From: an uncultured Lachnospiraceae bacterium
Lineage (GTDB): Bacteria; Bacillota; Clostridia; Lachnospirales; Lachnospiraceae
Reading direction: 5' to 3'
NCBI GenBank assembly: GCA_902770965.1
Contig: CACXUY010000012.1
Coordinates: forward strand, 1 to 46,396
DNA length: 46,396 nt
A program made the translations under genes and the position numbers. Below are positions 14,907 to 23,308 of the stretch, piece after piece (positions within the stretch are counted from its first letter, which is position 1; each line of letters begins with the position of its first letter). The notes below the pieces were generated by a model. It was not told the DNA's origin. It made no database searches and saw only the letters and a program-made list of their open reading frames with translations.

Positions 14907-15836
14907 ATGACAGGCACTCACGACAAGATTCCCCTGATAGTGGTTGCCGGGACGAACGCGTCCGGCAAGAGTTCGCTGGGGATAGAACTTGCAAAAAAAT
15001 ATAACGGAGAGATCATTTCCGCTGATTCACGGCAGATATTCAAGGGTTTCGACCTTTGCTGCGGCAAGGTGACCGAAGAGGAGAGGGCTATAGTGCCGCA
15101 CCATATGCTGGATATCTGTGAGGCGGGCACGCCTTATTCGGTGTCAGATTACCAGAAAAGGGTGTATGAACTGATACCTCAGATCGCCGCGCGAGGCCGC
15201 CTTCCCTTTATTGTGGGCGGGACGGGGCTCTATATCGATGCGGTTGTGAAGGGCTATAATTTCACGGATGAAAAGATCGATCCTGCTTTTCGCCGCGAAC
15301 TCGACAAAAAGACCACGGAAGAGCTTCAGGCCATGCTGTCGGAGGATGCCCGGGAGTACCTGAAGGAGAATAATTCTGATTACAACAACAAACGTAGGTT
15401 GATAAGGGTTGTCGAGAAGGAGAGATGCGACAGCCCCCTTCAGACAAAGAGCGAGCCTATGTTCGACGCGCTCCAGATAGGCGTGACATGGCCGAAGGAG
15501 CAGCTGCATGAGAGGATAGACGAGAGGCTGGCAACGAGGCTGGAGCAGGGCATGGTCGAAGAAATCAGCAGCTATCTTGATGGTGGGGGTGACCCGGAGG
15601 TGTTGTACGGCCTTGGGCTTGAGTACAAGCATATCGCGTGGTATGTCGAGGGCAGATACGCATCGCTTGAAGAGTTCTCGGAAGCTCTGTCCCGCGCGAT
15701 AAAGCAGTTCGCCAGACGGCAGATGAAATGGTTCAAGAGGAACGAGAAACTGAACTGGATTGACATGTCGGGGGATAGCTTTGAAGAGGCATGCGGGCTC
15801 ATAGATGCGTTTTTGGAAGGACGCCGGGCCAGGTAG
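14907..15836 (+). CDS. miaA: tRNA dimethylallyltransferase
   Basis: The 309-residue enzyme transfers a dimethylallyl group to N6 of A37 in tRNAs reading UNN codons. It has the P-loop GTNASGKSSLG, the catalytic-Asp motif ADSRQIFKG, VPHHMLDI, GGTGLYIDA and the RRQMKWFKR tail that contacts tRNA. After ADSRQ it reads GFDLCCGKVT where common bacterial MiaA has DIGTAKP. GLGLEYKHIAWY replaces the usual IGYKE-type motif, so it is a divergent branch. ATGGAGAAAAG just upstream supplies the ribosome binding site. It sits in a tight plus-strand run with the oxidoreductase and the DUF2156 gene. Confidence 0.88.
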   Translation: MTGTHDKIPLIVVAGTNASGKSSLGIELAKKYNGEIISADSRQIFKGFDLCCGKVTEEERAIVPHHMLDICEAGTPYSVSDYQKRVYELIPQIAARGRLPFIVGGTGLYIDAVVKGYNFTDEKIDPAFRRELDKKTTEELQAMLSEDAREYLKENNSDYNNKRRLIRVVEKERCDSPLQTKSEPMFDALQIGVTWPKEQLHERIDERLATRLEQGMVEEISSYLDGGGDPEVLYGLGLEYKHIAWYVEGRYASLEEFSEALSRAIKQFARRQMKWFKRNEKLNWIDMSGDSFEEACGLIDAFLEGRRAR

Positions 15837-15860
15837 GTGTTCGCGTTTGAAGGAGTAAAT

Positions 15861-16754
15861 ATGCTGATTTTCAAAAAAATGGAGCTTGAGGACATAGAGA
15901 CCGTAAGGCCATTTTTTCGGTATGCCAAGAACCGCCTATGTGATTACAGCATTGGGGGGACTGTCATGTGGCGGGATACCTTCAATATATACTTTGCCAT
16001 ATACAAGGAAACGTTGATAATGCGGCAGTCGTATATCAACGATAATATTTTTTTCGTCCCGCCCATCGGCGAGAATCCGCTGGAAGCCTTGGAGCAGGTA
16101 AGGCTATGGTGCGCGAAGGAGGGAGTGCCTGTTCGTCTATGTGTCCTTTCGGAAGCAGATCTCGGGTGGCTGCCGAATCCTGAATTGTGGAGGATAGAGG
16201 AGACGGAGCACTGGGGAGACTACCTCTACCCAGCGGAGCAGCTTGCTACGCTGAAGGGAAGAGGGCTTGCCGGCCAGCGCAACCATATTAATTATTTCGT
16301 CAGGACGTGGCCGGATTATAGGACGGAGAGGATCGATGAGAGCAATCTGCCAAGGGTCAAGGAGCTGCTTGACAAGTACCGCAGGGAGATATCGAAGGAC
16401 TCGCCGCTGTTCGTGGATGAAATATCCGGCGATGAAGAGGTGCTGGAGCATTTTGACGCATATGGCTTCTGTGGGCTGTGCCTCATCGTAGGGGAGAAGG
16501 TGGTCGCATACGCGATGGGTGAAGTCGTGGGAGACACACTGCATGTACATATTGAGAAGGCAGACAGGAGCTATCGCGGCGCGTATCAGATGATCGTCCG
16601 TGAATTTGCCAGAGCTTACGCAGTCAATGGGGTCAGGTATATTAACCGCGAGGATGACAGCGGCGATGATGGGCTGAGGAAATCGAAGCTTTCATACCAC
16701 CCGTCAGAGATATTGAAGAAATATATAGCGGAGTACAGAGGGGAAAATCCGTAA
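15861..16754 (+). CDS. DUF2156 (phosphatidylglycerol lysyltransferase-like GNAT) protein
   Basis: The 297-residue soluble protein has the tandem GNAT layout of DUF2156/LPG-synthase C-terminal domains. The first half contains YSIGGTVMWRDTF, the second GYL-type acyltransferase strands (GFCGLCLIVGEKVVAYAMGE, HVHIEKADRSYRGAYQ) and NREDDSGDDGLRKSKLSYHP. It lacks the membrane flippase half of MprF, so it is a stand-alone cytoplasmic aminoacyl- or acyl-transferase whose acceptor is unknown. AAGGAG at 15850-15855 sets the ATG at 15861; the miaA stop is 24 bases earlier. It is the last gene of this run; no clear terminator follows. Confidence 0.85.
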   Translation: MLIFKKMELEDIETVRPFFRYAKNRLCDYSIGGTVMWRDTFNIYFAIYKETLIMRQSYINDNIFFVPPIGENPLEALEQVRLWCAKEGVPVRLCVLSEADLGWLPNPELWRIEETEHWGDYLYPAEQLATLKGRGLAGQRNHINYFVRTWPDYRTERIDESNLPRVKELLDKYRREISKDSPLFVDEISGDEEVLEHFDAYGFCGLCLIVGEKVVAYAMGEVVGDTLHVHIEKADRSYRGAYQMIVREFARAYAVNGVRYINREDDSGDDGLRKSKLSYHPSEILKKYIAEYRGENP

Positions 16755-16925
16755 TTGCTTTTTGTGTGTCACAATTCATATATTATCCCATCACATTCAA
16801 TATATAATCTTGCGCTGCGTATATGGTACATATTATTGTAGAAAAACAAGTGATTATATCAAAAAACGCTGAGTTTCCAACATAAAAATAACATTGTTGC
16901 ACAATAATAGTTTGTCGGCTTAAGC

Positions 16926-16954
16926 TTGATAAAATTGTGATTATCCTCTATAAT
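16926..16954 (+). promoter_or_regulatory. Strong promoter of the CotH gene
   Basis: TTGATA (16926-16931), 17 bases, TATAAT (16949-16954). The predicted start near 16961 falls directly on the GGAGGT ribosome binding site at 16962-16967, so the leader is only about 17 bases long. The upstream 170 bases are A+T rich and hold nothing else I recognise. Confidence 0.75.
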
Positions 16955-16977
16955 GACAATCGGAGGTAGTCGCCAAA

Positions 16978-19968
16978 ATGATATATTCGTCAAAAACGAT
17001 TAAATATAACTCTTTACGCAGCAACTATCCTGGCGTGCTTATTTCGTTAAGCCTCGCCTCTATTTTTTGCTGCTTCGGGCCCATGAGCGTATCTGCCGGG
17101 CCGCTTTCAGCTTCTGATGTCCCGTCCGGACACAATATATCGGCCATAGCTGCTGCTCCTGTCAGGAACGCTGCTTTGTCGTATCTGTTGCCCTCCGGAT
17201 TTGCGGATGAGATCATACCTTTGGAAACTACTGCTGAGGCAGCCGCAGAGAAGTCGGCATCCGATGATATGAGGCTGTTTTCAATCGATGTGAACGAACT
17301 AAAGGATACTGCGGCCGGTGAAGCTTCGGCCACGATGACGGATTCATCGGACGACGCCGCTGCTGTTGCCACGACGGTTTCATCAGATAACGGCGTGAAC
17401 GCTCTGATAAGTATGTGGAACGGTTATGCCGGAGCCGCTTCTTCAGATGCCGCATCATCCGGCGGCATGGCTGTAGCTGAACAGGCTGCCAGCGCAAATG
17501 TACAGACAGCATCTTCCGAGCCTATGTCTGCCGTGACTGAAGGAGAAAACCCGGAGTTTTCGTCAGAGGACGCCGTCAGCGAGGAAGCAGGCACGGCGAG
17601 CCTTGTCTCCAGGGATGATATCAAGTACGCGGATCATGGCGTTCCCATCATGTCTATATGGCTGAACGGCACCACTCAGGAGATCATTGATTCAAACGAT
17701 AAGACGATCAAGTATCCTGGAAATATGGTCGATATAGTAAGCAACGGCAATGTGGTCATGACCCAGACAGATGTGGAGATAAAAGGACGAGGCAATACCA
17801 CCTGGGGCAGTCCCAAGAAGCCTTATCAGATCAAGTTCTCCAATAAGCAGGATCTCTTCGGCCTGGGCAAGGCTAAGAAATGGGTTCTGCTTGCCAACTA
17901 TCTGGATGCCTCCCATCTCCGCAATGACCTTGCTTTCTCGCTCGGCAACCTGATCGATCTCGAATATTCGTCGAAGGGCGTTTATCTGGATCTATACGTC
18001 GATGGTAATTACAGAGGCCTTTATTACCTCACGGCGAAGCTGGAGATCAACGAGGCCGCCATAGATCTGGACAGCAGCTATGGCGTCGTTGTGGAGAACG
18101 ACACTGTTCATGTGAACGGCAACGACCCCACCTTCCGCTCCGCGACGGAGAACAGTCTCATCTGGCTCAAGGACAGCGGGGATAAGGCATACGCGACCGA
18201 GTCCTTTGAGGAGTTCGAGAAGCTGTATAATAAATTTGAGAGAGATGTTTACGCGGGCAATTGGAGTGAGATAGTCAAGGATATAGACATTGACTCATTT
18301 GCCAAGTACTATCTGCTCAACGAGTTTGTTGCCAATCAGGATGCCAACCACGCCAGTTTTTACATGTATCGTGACGGCTATTCTGACGTGATACATGCGG
18401 GACCTGTCTGGGACTATGACCTGGCGTTCTGCGGGCTTGGGGAGTTCTACGGCGATGCCTACCAGCTCTGGGTCTACAATGACCGCTATAACCTTCCGCC
18501 CATAACCAGCAAGCTGATAACAAAGCTCCTCGATATGCCTCAGTTCAGGCAGAGGGTGGAGGAGATATATAAATCAACGGTTTCAGACGCGATCAATTCG
18601 CTCATTTTTTCCGTAGATTCTAAGTCAGCCGCCATCTCAGCCGCCATCTCAGCCGATGCCGTTTTCTGGTCGCAGAGGGACTCGGATTTTGCCAAGAGGG
18701 CCAACAGTGTTGAGAATACGTCCAGAATGAAGAACTGGATGATCCGCCGCAAAGCTTTCATCGATTATATATATGGGAACAGGGTGGTGAGCTTCACAAA
18801 TTCATATGTGACTTTGCACAACAACGCGGGTTACGCGGGATACAAGGACGTCTATCCTTATGTGTCGGATACGATGAGCTACAGCGCCAAGCCATATGTT
18901 TTTGAGAAGCAGAGCAATGGATATTACGCGATAAAGCAGGTGGCGACCGGGCTGTACCTGACAGATACAAACCGTGAATGTGTCGTGATGTCCGATTCCG
19001 GAGTATGGGAGTTCGGGCAGGTAGCAGAGAACGGCAAGGCCTGCGCTCTTGAGGAGTGGACAGGCAAGGAAGGCCAGTACTGGATGATATACAGTGATCA
19101 GGACGGCAGCTACCGCATCATCAACAAGAACAGCAGCTTCTTTCTTTCCTCAGATAAGAGCAACCGCCTGGTGACTACCAGGTGGCAGTCAGATGCCAAC
19201 CAGACTTTTCGTATCGAAAGCGCCGGATCGATGGAAGACCTTCGTAAGTATTTCATAACGCACCTGTACGAGACATGCCTGGGCAGAGCGCCTGAAGAAG
19301 GAGGCATGCAGTCCTGGCTGTCACAGATAAGGCGTGGAGCGACCGGCGTACAGATCATGCGCGGTTTCATATACAGTGATGAGTTCAAGAACCGCAATCT
19401 CTCCGATACAGAATATGTCAGGGCTCTTTACTCCGCAATCTTCGGACGCAAGCCTGACAACGACGGCCTGAATGCATGGGTCAACGTGCTCGAGCACGGA
19501 TGCAGCCGTGACAAGGTGATCTCCGGTTTCGCGAAGTCAGTAGAATTCATAAATCTATGCCGCACGATACGCATAGAGGTCGGCAACTTTATCATGACCG
19601 ACGTACGCGACCTCAACACGAGGACAACGTACTTTATAGACAGCCTTTACAGGAACTGTCTGGGACGTAAGTGGGATACGAACGGACTCACCCAGTGGGT
19701 GAATGCTCTTGCCACCAGGCAGATCACAGGATCGCAGCTGGTCGAATCGTTCTTCTACAGCGAAGAGTTCATGGGTAAGAACCTGAGCAATGAAGAATTC
19801 ATCAAATGCCTGTACCGCGCCGTATTCGACAGGGAAGCTGACGCGGAAGGACTGAGAGTATGGAAGTCCTTCCTTCTTGCCGGAAATCCGCGCAGTACGT
19901 TAGTATCTAATTTCACTTCTTCCGCAGAATTTATAATTCTCTGCAATGAGAGCGGCATATTGCCGTAA
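16978..19968 (+). CDS. Secreted CotH kinase-family protein with lectin-like and DUF4214 domains
   Basis: The 996-residue protein begins with a signal peptide (cleavage likely after SVSA, residue 40) and an Ala/Ser-rich linker to about residue 215. The CotH kinase-like domain covers about 217-600: DVEIKGRGNTTW, KKPYQIKF, the Lys of KKWVLLANYLD, RNDLAF, and the metal-binding VWDYDLAFCG. Residues about 610-755 look like a beta-trefoil lectin (repeats such as GYYAIKQVATGLYLT and QYWMIYSDQDGSYRI). Two DUF4214 units follow (about 757-860 and 880-996: LGRAPEEGGMQSW, FGRKPDNDGLNAW, LGRKWDTNGLTQW). CotH enzymes phosphorylate secreted or coat proteins, and DUF4214 is common in cell-surface proteins. 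The combination suggests a carbohydrate-bound extracellular kinase; its target is unknown. Alone on its own promoter. Confidence 0.88.
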   Translation: MIYSSKTIKYNSLRSNYPGVLISLSLASIFCCFGPMSVSAGPLSASDVPSGHNISAIAAAPVRNAALSYLLPSGFADEIIPLETTAEAAAEKSASDDMRLFSIDVNELKDTAAGEASATMTDSSDDAAAVATTVSSDNGVNALISMWNGYAGAASSDAASSGGMAVAEQAASANVQTASSEPMSAVTEGENPEFSSEDAVSEEAGTASLVSRDDIKYADHGVPIMSIWLNGTTQEIIDSNDKTIKYPGNMVDIVSNGNVVMTQTDVEIKGRGNTTWGSPKKPYQIKFSNKQDLFGLGKAKKWVLLANYLDASHLRNDLAFSLGNLIDLEYSSKGVYLDLYVDGNYRGLYYLTAKLEINEAAIDLDSSYGVVVENDTVHVNGNDPTFRSATENSLIWLKDSGDKAYATESFEEFEKLYNKFERDVYAGNWSEIVKDIDIDSFAKYYLLNEFVANQDANHASFYMYRDGYSDVIHAGPVWDYDLAFCGLGEFYGDAYQLWVYNDRYNLPPITSKLITKLLDMPQFRQRVEEIYKSTVSDAINSLIFSVDSKSAAISAAISADAVFWSQRDSDFAKRANSVENTSRMKNWMIRRKAFIDYIYGNRVVSFTNSYVTLHNNAGYAGYKDVYPYVSDTMSYSAKPYVFEKQSNGYYAIKQVATGLYLTDTNRECVVMSDSGVWEFGQVAENGKACALEEWTGKEGQYWMIYSDQDGSYRIINKNSSFFLSSDKSNRLVTTRWQSDANQTFRIESAGSMEDLRKYFITHLYETCLGRAPEEGGMQSWLSQIRRGATGVQIMRGFIYSDEFKNRNLSDTEYVRALYSAIFGRKPDNDGLNAWVNVLEHGCSRDKVISGFAKSVEFINLCRTIRIEVGNFIMTDVRDLNTRTTYFIDSLYRNCLGRKWDTNGLTQWVNALATRQITGSQLVESFFYSEEFMGKNLSNEEFIKCLYRAVFDREADAEGLRVWKSFLLAGNPRSTLVSNFTSSAEFIILCNESGILP

Positions 19969-19980
19969 ATATCAACATCA

Positions 19981-20030
19981 CGCACAAAAGCCCGCGGATT
20001 GCCCTGTGCTCTCCGACCGGGCTTTGTGCG
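19981..20030 (+). terminator. Hairpin between the CotH and P-type ATPase genes
   Basis: CGCACAAAAGCCCG (19981-19994) pairs with CGGGCTTTGTGCG (20018-20030) through 13 bp with one bulged A. It fills most of the 75-base gap between the genes. The inner stem followed by CTTT acts like a terminator, but there is no long T-run. The ATPase ribosome binding site lies just outside the stem, so it could also tune ATPase expression. Confidence 0.65.
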
Positions 20031-20043
20031 CCTCTGGAAAAAT

Positions 20044-22452
20044 ATGCAGTATACTACGAGTTATCCAGCTAATATCACACGCTTTTCGCCATTGCCGGAC
20101 GAAGGCCTGAACGAGGCTCAGGTAAGGCAGCGGATGGCAGAAGGCCTTTTCAACGAATCTGCGGAGCAGCCGTCGAAGACGGTGGGGCAGATAGTCAGGG
20201 ATAATGTATTTACATACTTCAATCTGATCTTTCTTATCATAGCGATTCTGCTCATTATCGCGGGTTCCTTCAGAGACTTGACATTCCTCCCGGTCATAAT
20301 ATCGAATACGGTCATAGGCATAGTGCAGGAGATCAACGCGAAGAAGACCTTGGACAAGCTGACGATACTGCACGCGCCGAAGGGCATAGTCGTGCGTGAG
20401 GGCAAGAGCCGCCTCGTTTCGTCTGACCAGATGGTGCTGGACGACATAGTCATCTTCCGCGCGGGTAAGCAGATATGCGCGGACGCGAGGGTCATCCGCG
20501 GCGAGATAAGAGTGAATGAATCGCTGCTCACCGGCGAGTCAGACGAGCTGCTTAAGACTTCGGGTGATATGCTCATGTCGGGGAGCTTCGTGACGTCAGG
20601 GCAGTGCCTGGCGCAGCTTACGGCGGTCGGAAAGGATTCGTACATTTATAAGCTGACTGCCGAAGCCAAGACAGCGAACGGCACGGAGCAGTCGGAGATG
20701 ATACGCTCGCTTAACAACCTGCTGCGGTTCATCGGCATTATCATCATACCCATCGGGATCATCCTGTTCGTACAGTCATATTCAGGCGGCGCGACGTTCC
20801 GTCAGAGCATCACCTCGATGGTCGCGGCCGTCATCGGCATGATCCCTGAGGGACTGTACCTGCTCACCAGCGTTGCTCTGGCGGTCAGCACAGTGAGGCT
20901 TGGCCAGAAAAAGGTTCTGGTGCACGACATGAAATGCATCGAGACCTTGGCCAGGGTGGACACGCTGTGCGTGGACAAGACGGGCACTGTCACGGAGAAC
21001 CGCATGTCCGTTCAGGAGTGCGTGCCTCTGGTGGAGGGGCTTGACGCGGATGCCCTGATATCGCAGATAGTCCAGGTATTTCCGAGGGACAACGATACTT
21101 TAACGGCACTCCAGGATCGTTTCGCCACAGAGGAAATGATCCCCGCTGATTCTGTCATTCCTTTTTCGTCAGCCACGAAGTACAGCGCGGCCTCTATCGG
21201 AGGCATATGGTATGTGTACGGTGCTCCTGAATTCGTGCTGAGGGATCAGATGGCACCATATAAGGAGCAGGTGGAGGGCTTCGCGAAACAGGGCAGGCGA
21301 GTCATCGTCTTTGCCGTGAGCAGCAATACAGTGACAGCAGGAAAACCTCTTGTGGGTCTTGTGCGTCCCTTCGCCCTCGTCACGCTGGCGAATTCGATCA
21401 GGGAGAACGCGCCTGAGACATTCGCCTACTTCAGGAGGCAGGGCGTCGATATCAAGGTCATTTCAGGCGATAATCCCATTACTGTGTCGGCGGTCGCGAC
21501 AGAGGCTGGTATACCCCATGCGGGACGCTATATCGACGCGTCCACGCTGAAGTCCTACACGGACATCCGCGGCGCCGTGGAGAAGTACACGGTCTTTGGA
21601 AGGGTCGTCCCCAGCCAGAAGCGCGACATGGTCCGCGCGCTCAGGGAGCTGGGCAAGACGGTTGCCATGACGGGTGACGGCGTGAACGACGTGCTCGCCC
21701 TCAAGGAGGCTGACTGCAGCGTAGCGATGGCCTCGGGCAGCGACGCGGCAGCCCATGTGTCACAGCTCGTCCTCCTGGAATCGGATTTTTCCAGGATGCC
21801 CGACGTGGTTGCCGAAGGGCGAAGGGTGATCAACAATATAGAGCGAAGCGCGAGCCTCTTCCTGGTGAAGAACATCTTCTCGCTGCTGATGTCTGTCTTT
21901 ACGGTGTTTGCCCTCTATAACTATCCGCTGCAGCCGTCCCAGATCTCGCTTATCTCGATGTTTACCATCGGCGTGCCGGCGTTCTTCCTTTCGCTTGAGC
22001 CGAACCACAACAGGGTCAGCGGGCATTTCACTACGAATGTCCTGCTTAAAGCCCTTCCCGCCGGCCTCACGGATTTTTTCGTGGTCGGCGCTATGGTGAT
22101 CTTCGCCGATACCTTCGGGGTCGATGCCGCGGACGCTTCCACAGCGGCCACGCTGCTGATGTCGACTGTGGGCATCATGATCCTGTACCGCATCATGAAG
22201 CCTATGAACAGATACCACACGGTGCTGCTGGCGGCGATGGTCGGAGGGCTGCTGTTCTGCCTGAAGATGATGAAAGGGCTCTTCGCTATAACCAGCATTT
22301 CCCTGAGGTGCGCCATGCTCTTAGCGGTTTTCGCTATTGTCTCGGAGCCGACGCTGCGTTATCTTGGAATCCTTGTAGAGAAGGTGTATGAGCTGTTTTT
22401 GAAGGCAAAGAAGGAAATGAACCGGACGCTTCACCATATCAAGGATATGTGA
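20044..22452 (+). CDS. P-type cation ATPase (CtpE-like, probable calcium exporter)
   Basis: The 802-residue pump has the E1-E2 ATPase layout. There are two N-terminal helices, an actuator domain with the dephosphorylation loop LLTGESDE, then M4 with IPEGL (Pro268), the phosphorylation site DKTGT (Asp311), the hinge TGDGVND (about 543-549) and six C-terminal helices. The PEGL motif and the M4-to-P-domain spacing match the CtpE/calcium branch more than heavy-metal pumps, and no N-terminal metal-binding domain is present. Start at ATG 20044 has only a weak site (CTGGAA); the frame extends to 19999 inside a hairpin and is less likely. The CYTH gene is 100 bases below. Ion specificity is inferred. 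Confidence 0.85.
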   Translation: MQYTTSYPANITRFSPLPDEGLNEAQVRQRMAEGLFNESAEQPSKTVGQIVRDNVFTYFNLIFLIIAILLIIAGSFRDLTFLPVIISNTVIGIVQEINAKKTLDKLTILHAPKGIVVREGKSRLVSSDQMVLDDIVIFRAGKQICADARVIRGEIRVNESLLTGESDELLKTSGDMLMSGSFVTSGQCLAQLTAVGKDSYIYKLTAEAKTANGTEQSEMIRSLNNLLRFIGIIIIPIGIILFVQSYSGGATFRQSITSMVAAVIGMIPEGLYLLTSVALAVSTVRLGQKKVLVHDMKCIETLARVDTLCVDKTGTVTENRMSVQECVPLVEGLDADALISQIVQVFPRDNDTLTALQDRFATEEMIPADSVIPFSSATKYSAASIGGIWYVYGAPEFVLRDQMAPYKEQVEGFAKQGRRVIVFAVSSNTVTAGKPLVGLVRPFALVTLANSIRENAPETFAYFRRQGVDIKVISGDNPITVSAVATEAGIPHAGRYIDASTLKSYTDIRGAVEKYTVFGRVVPSQKRDMVRALRELGKTVAMTGDGVNDVLALKEADCSVAMASGSDAAAHVSQLVLLESDFSRMPDVVAEGRRVINNIERSASLFLVKNIFSLLMSVFTVFALYNYPLQPSQISLISMFTIGVPAFFLSLEPNHNRVSGHFTTNVLLKALPAGLTDFFVVGAMVIFADTFGVDAADASTAATLLMSTVGIMILYRIMKPMNRYHTVLLAAMVGGLLFCLKMMKGLFAITSISLRCAMLLAVFAIVSEPTLRYLGILVEKVYELFLKAKKEMNRTLHHIKDM

Positions 22453-22552
22453 AAACACTGGCTGCGATTACGGTGCAGATGAGGGCTTGGGGCTGCCTGC
22501 TGCGGGCAGTGACAGCTACAAGGTGCAGATGGAGCTATGAGGGAGAAGCGAG

Positions 22553-23053
22553 ATGCAGGAGATAGAGAGGAAATTTCTTCCGTTGTATTTGCCGGAGAGG
22601 CTTGAGGAGTATCCGCACAGGCGGATCATACAGGGCTATCTGTCCGAGCAGCCTGCCATAAGGGTGAGGTCAAGCAGAGGCCGCTACCGCCTCACCATAA
22701 AAGGGAAAGGCATGCTGTCGCACACAGAGGACAGCTTTGACCTTGGCAGCGAGGAGGCCTTTAACCATCTGCTGTCAAAATGCGATGGGAGGGTTATCAG
22801 GAAAACCCGATACGAGCTCCCTATAGAGGGATATCCTGAGCTTAAGGCAGAGCTTGACGTGTTTGAGGACGCGCTGGACGGGCTGGTTATGCTGGAGGTA
22901 GAGTTCCCGGATGAAACAGCTGCCGCCGCGTTCCGTGTCCCTGAGTGGTATGGGGAGGACGTGACGGGCGATGAAAGATATTATAATTCACATCTGAGCG
23001 TCTGCGACGAAATCCCTGACTGCCCGCTAAGGCAGAAAGTGACTGTTGTTTGA
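22553..23053 (+). CDS. CYTH-domain triphosphate tunnel protein
   Basis: The 166-residue protein carries the CYTH signature EIERKF at residues 3-8. Alternating charged strands follow that line an eight-stranded tunnel: AIRVRSSRGRYRLTIKGKG, KTRYELP, KAELDVFED and MLEVEFPD. Family members hydrolyse inorganic triphosphate or thiamine triphosphate, or bind phosphate polymers. It is the second tunnel-fold protein of the window besides the VTC protein at 1452. GGGAGAAGCGAG precedes the ATG. It may be cotranscribed with the ATPase. A bidirectional terminator at 23134-23169 closes the unit. Confidence 0.88.
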   Translation: MQEIERKFLPLYLPERLEEYPHRRIIQGYLSEQPAIRVRSSRGRYRLTIKGKGMLSHTEDSFDLGSEEAFNHLLSKCDGRVIRKTRYELPIEGYPELKAELDVFEDALDGLVMLEVEFPDETAAAAFRVPEWYGEDVTGDERYYNSHLSVCDEIPDCPLRQKVTVV

Positions 23054-23133
23054 CACACACCTGTACAAGCTGTATTTACTGCTTTTATCGGACATACAGG
23101 TATATTTTATATGGCTATTCAGTATGACAGAGA

Positions 23134-23169
23134 ACCCCGGCTTTTCACGAGATGCGATAAAGCCGGGGT
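23134..23169. terminator. Bidirectional terminator between convergent genes
   Basis: ACCCCGGCTTT (23134-23144) and AAAGCCGGGGT (23159-23169) form a perfect 11-bp stem lying between the CYTH gene (plus) and the anti-sigma gene (minus). The flanking T-runs are short, so efficiency is uncertain. Confidence 0.65.
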
Positions 23170-23194
23170 CCTTGTAAATTTAGCTGCGTACAGA

Positions 23195-23266
23195 TTATGG
23201 TTGAGGAATCAAAACTGCGGACAAGGCAGTTTATGGTTGAGGAAACAAAACTGCGGACAAGGCAGT
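23195..23266. repeat. Two tandem 36-bp direct repeats
   Basis: Units 23195-23230 and 23231-23266 differ at one base. Each begins TTATGGTTGAGGA and ends with the small inverted repeat ACTGC-GGACAAG-GCAGT. They are non-coding, in the 255-base convergent gap. Confidence 0.85.
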
Positions 23267-23308
23267 TCCGGGTTACGCGAACATCCGCGGACGAGATCAT
23301 AAATCATA

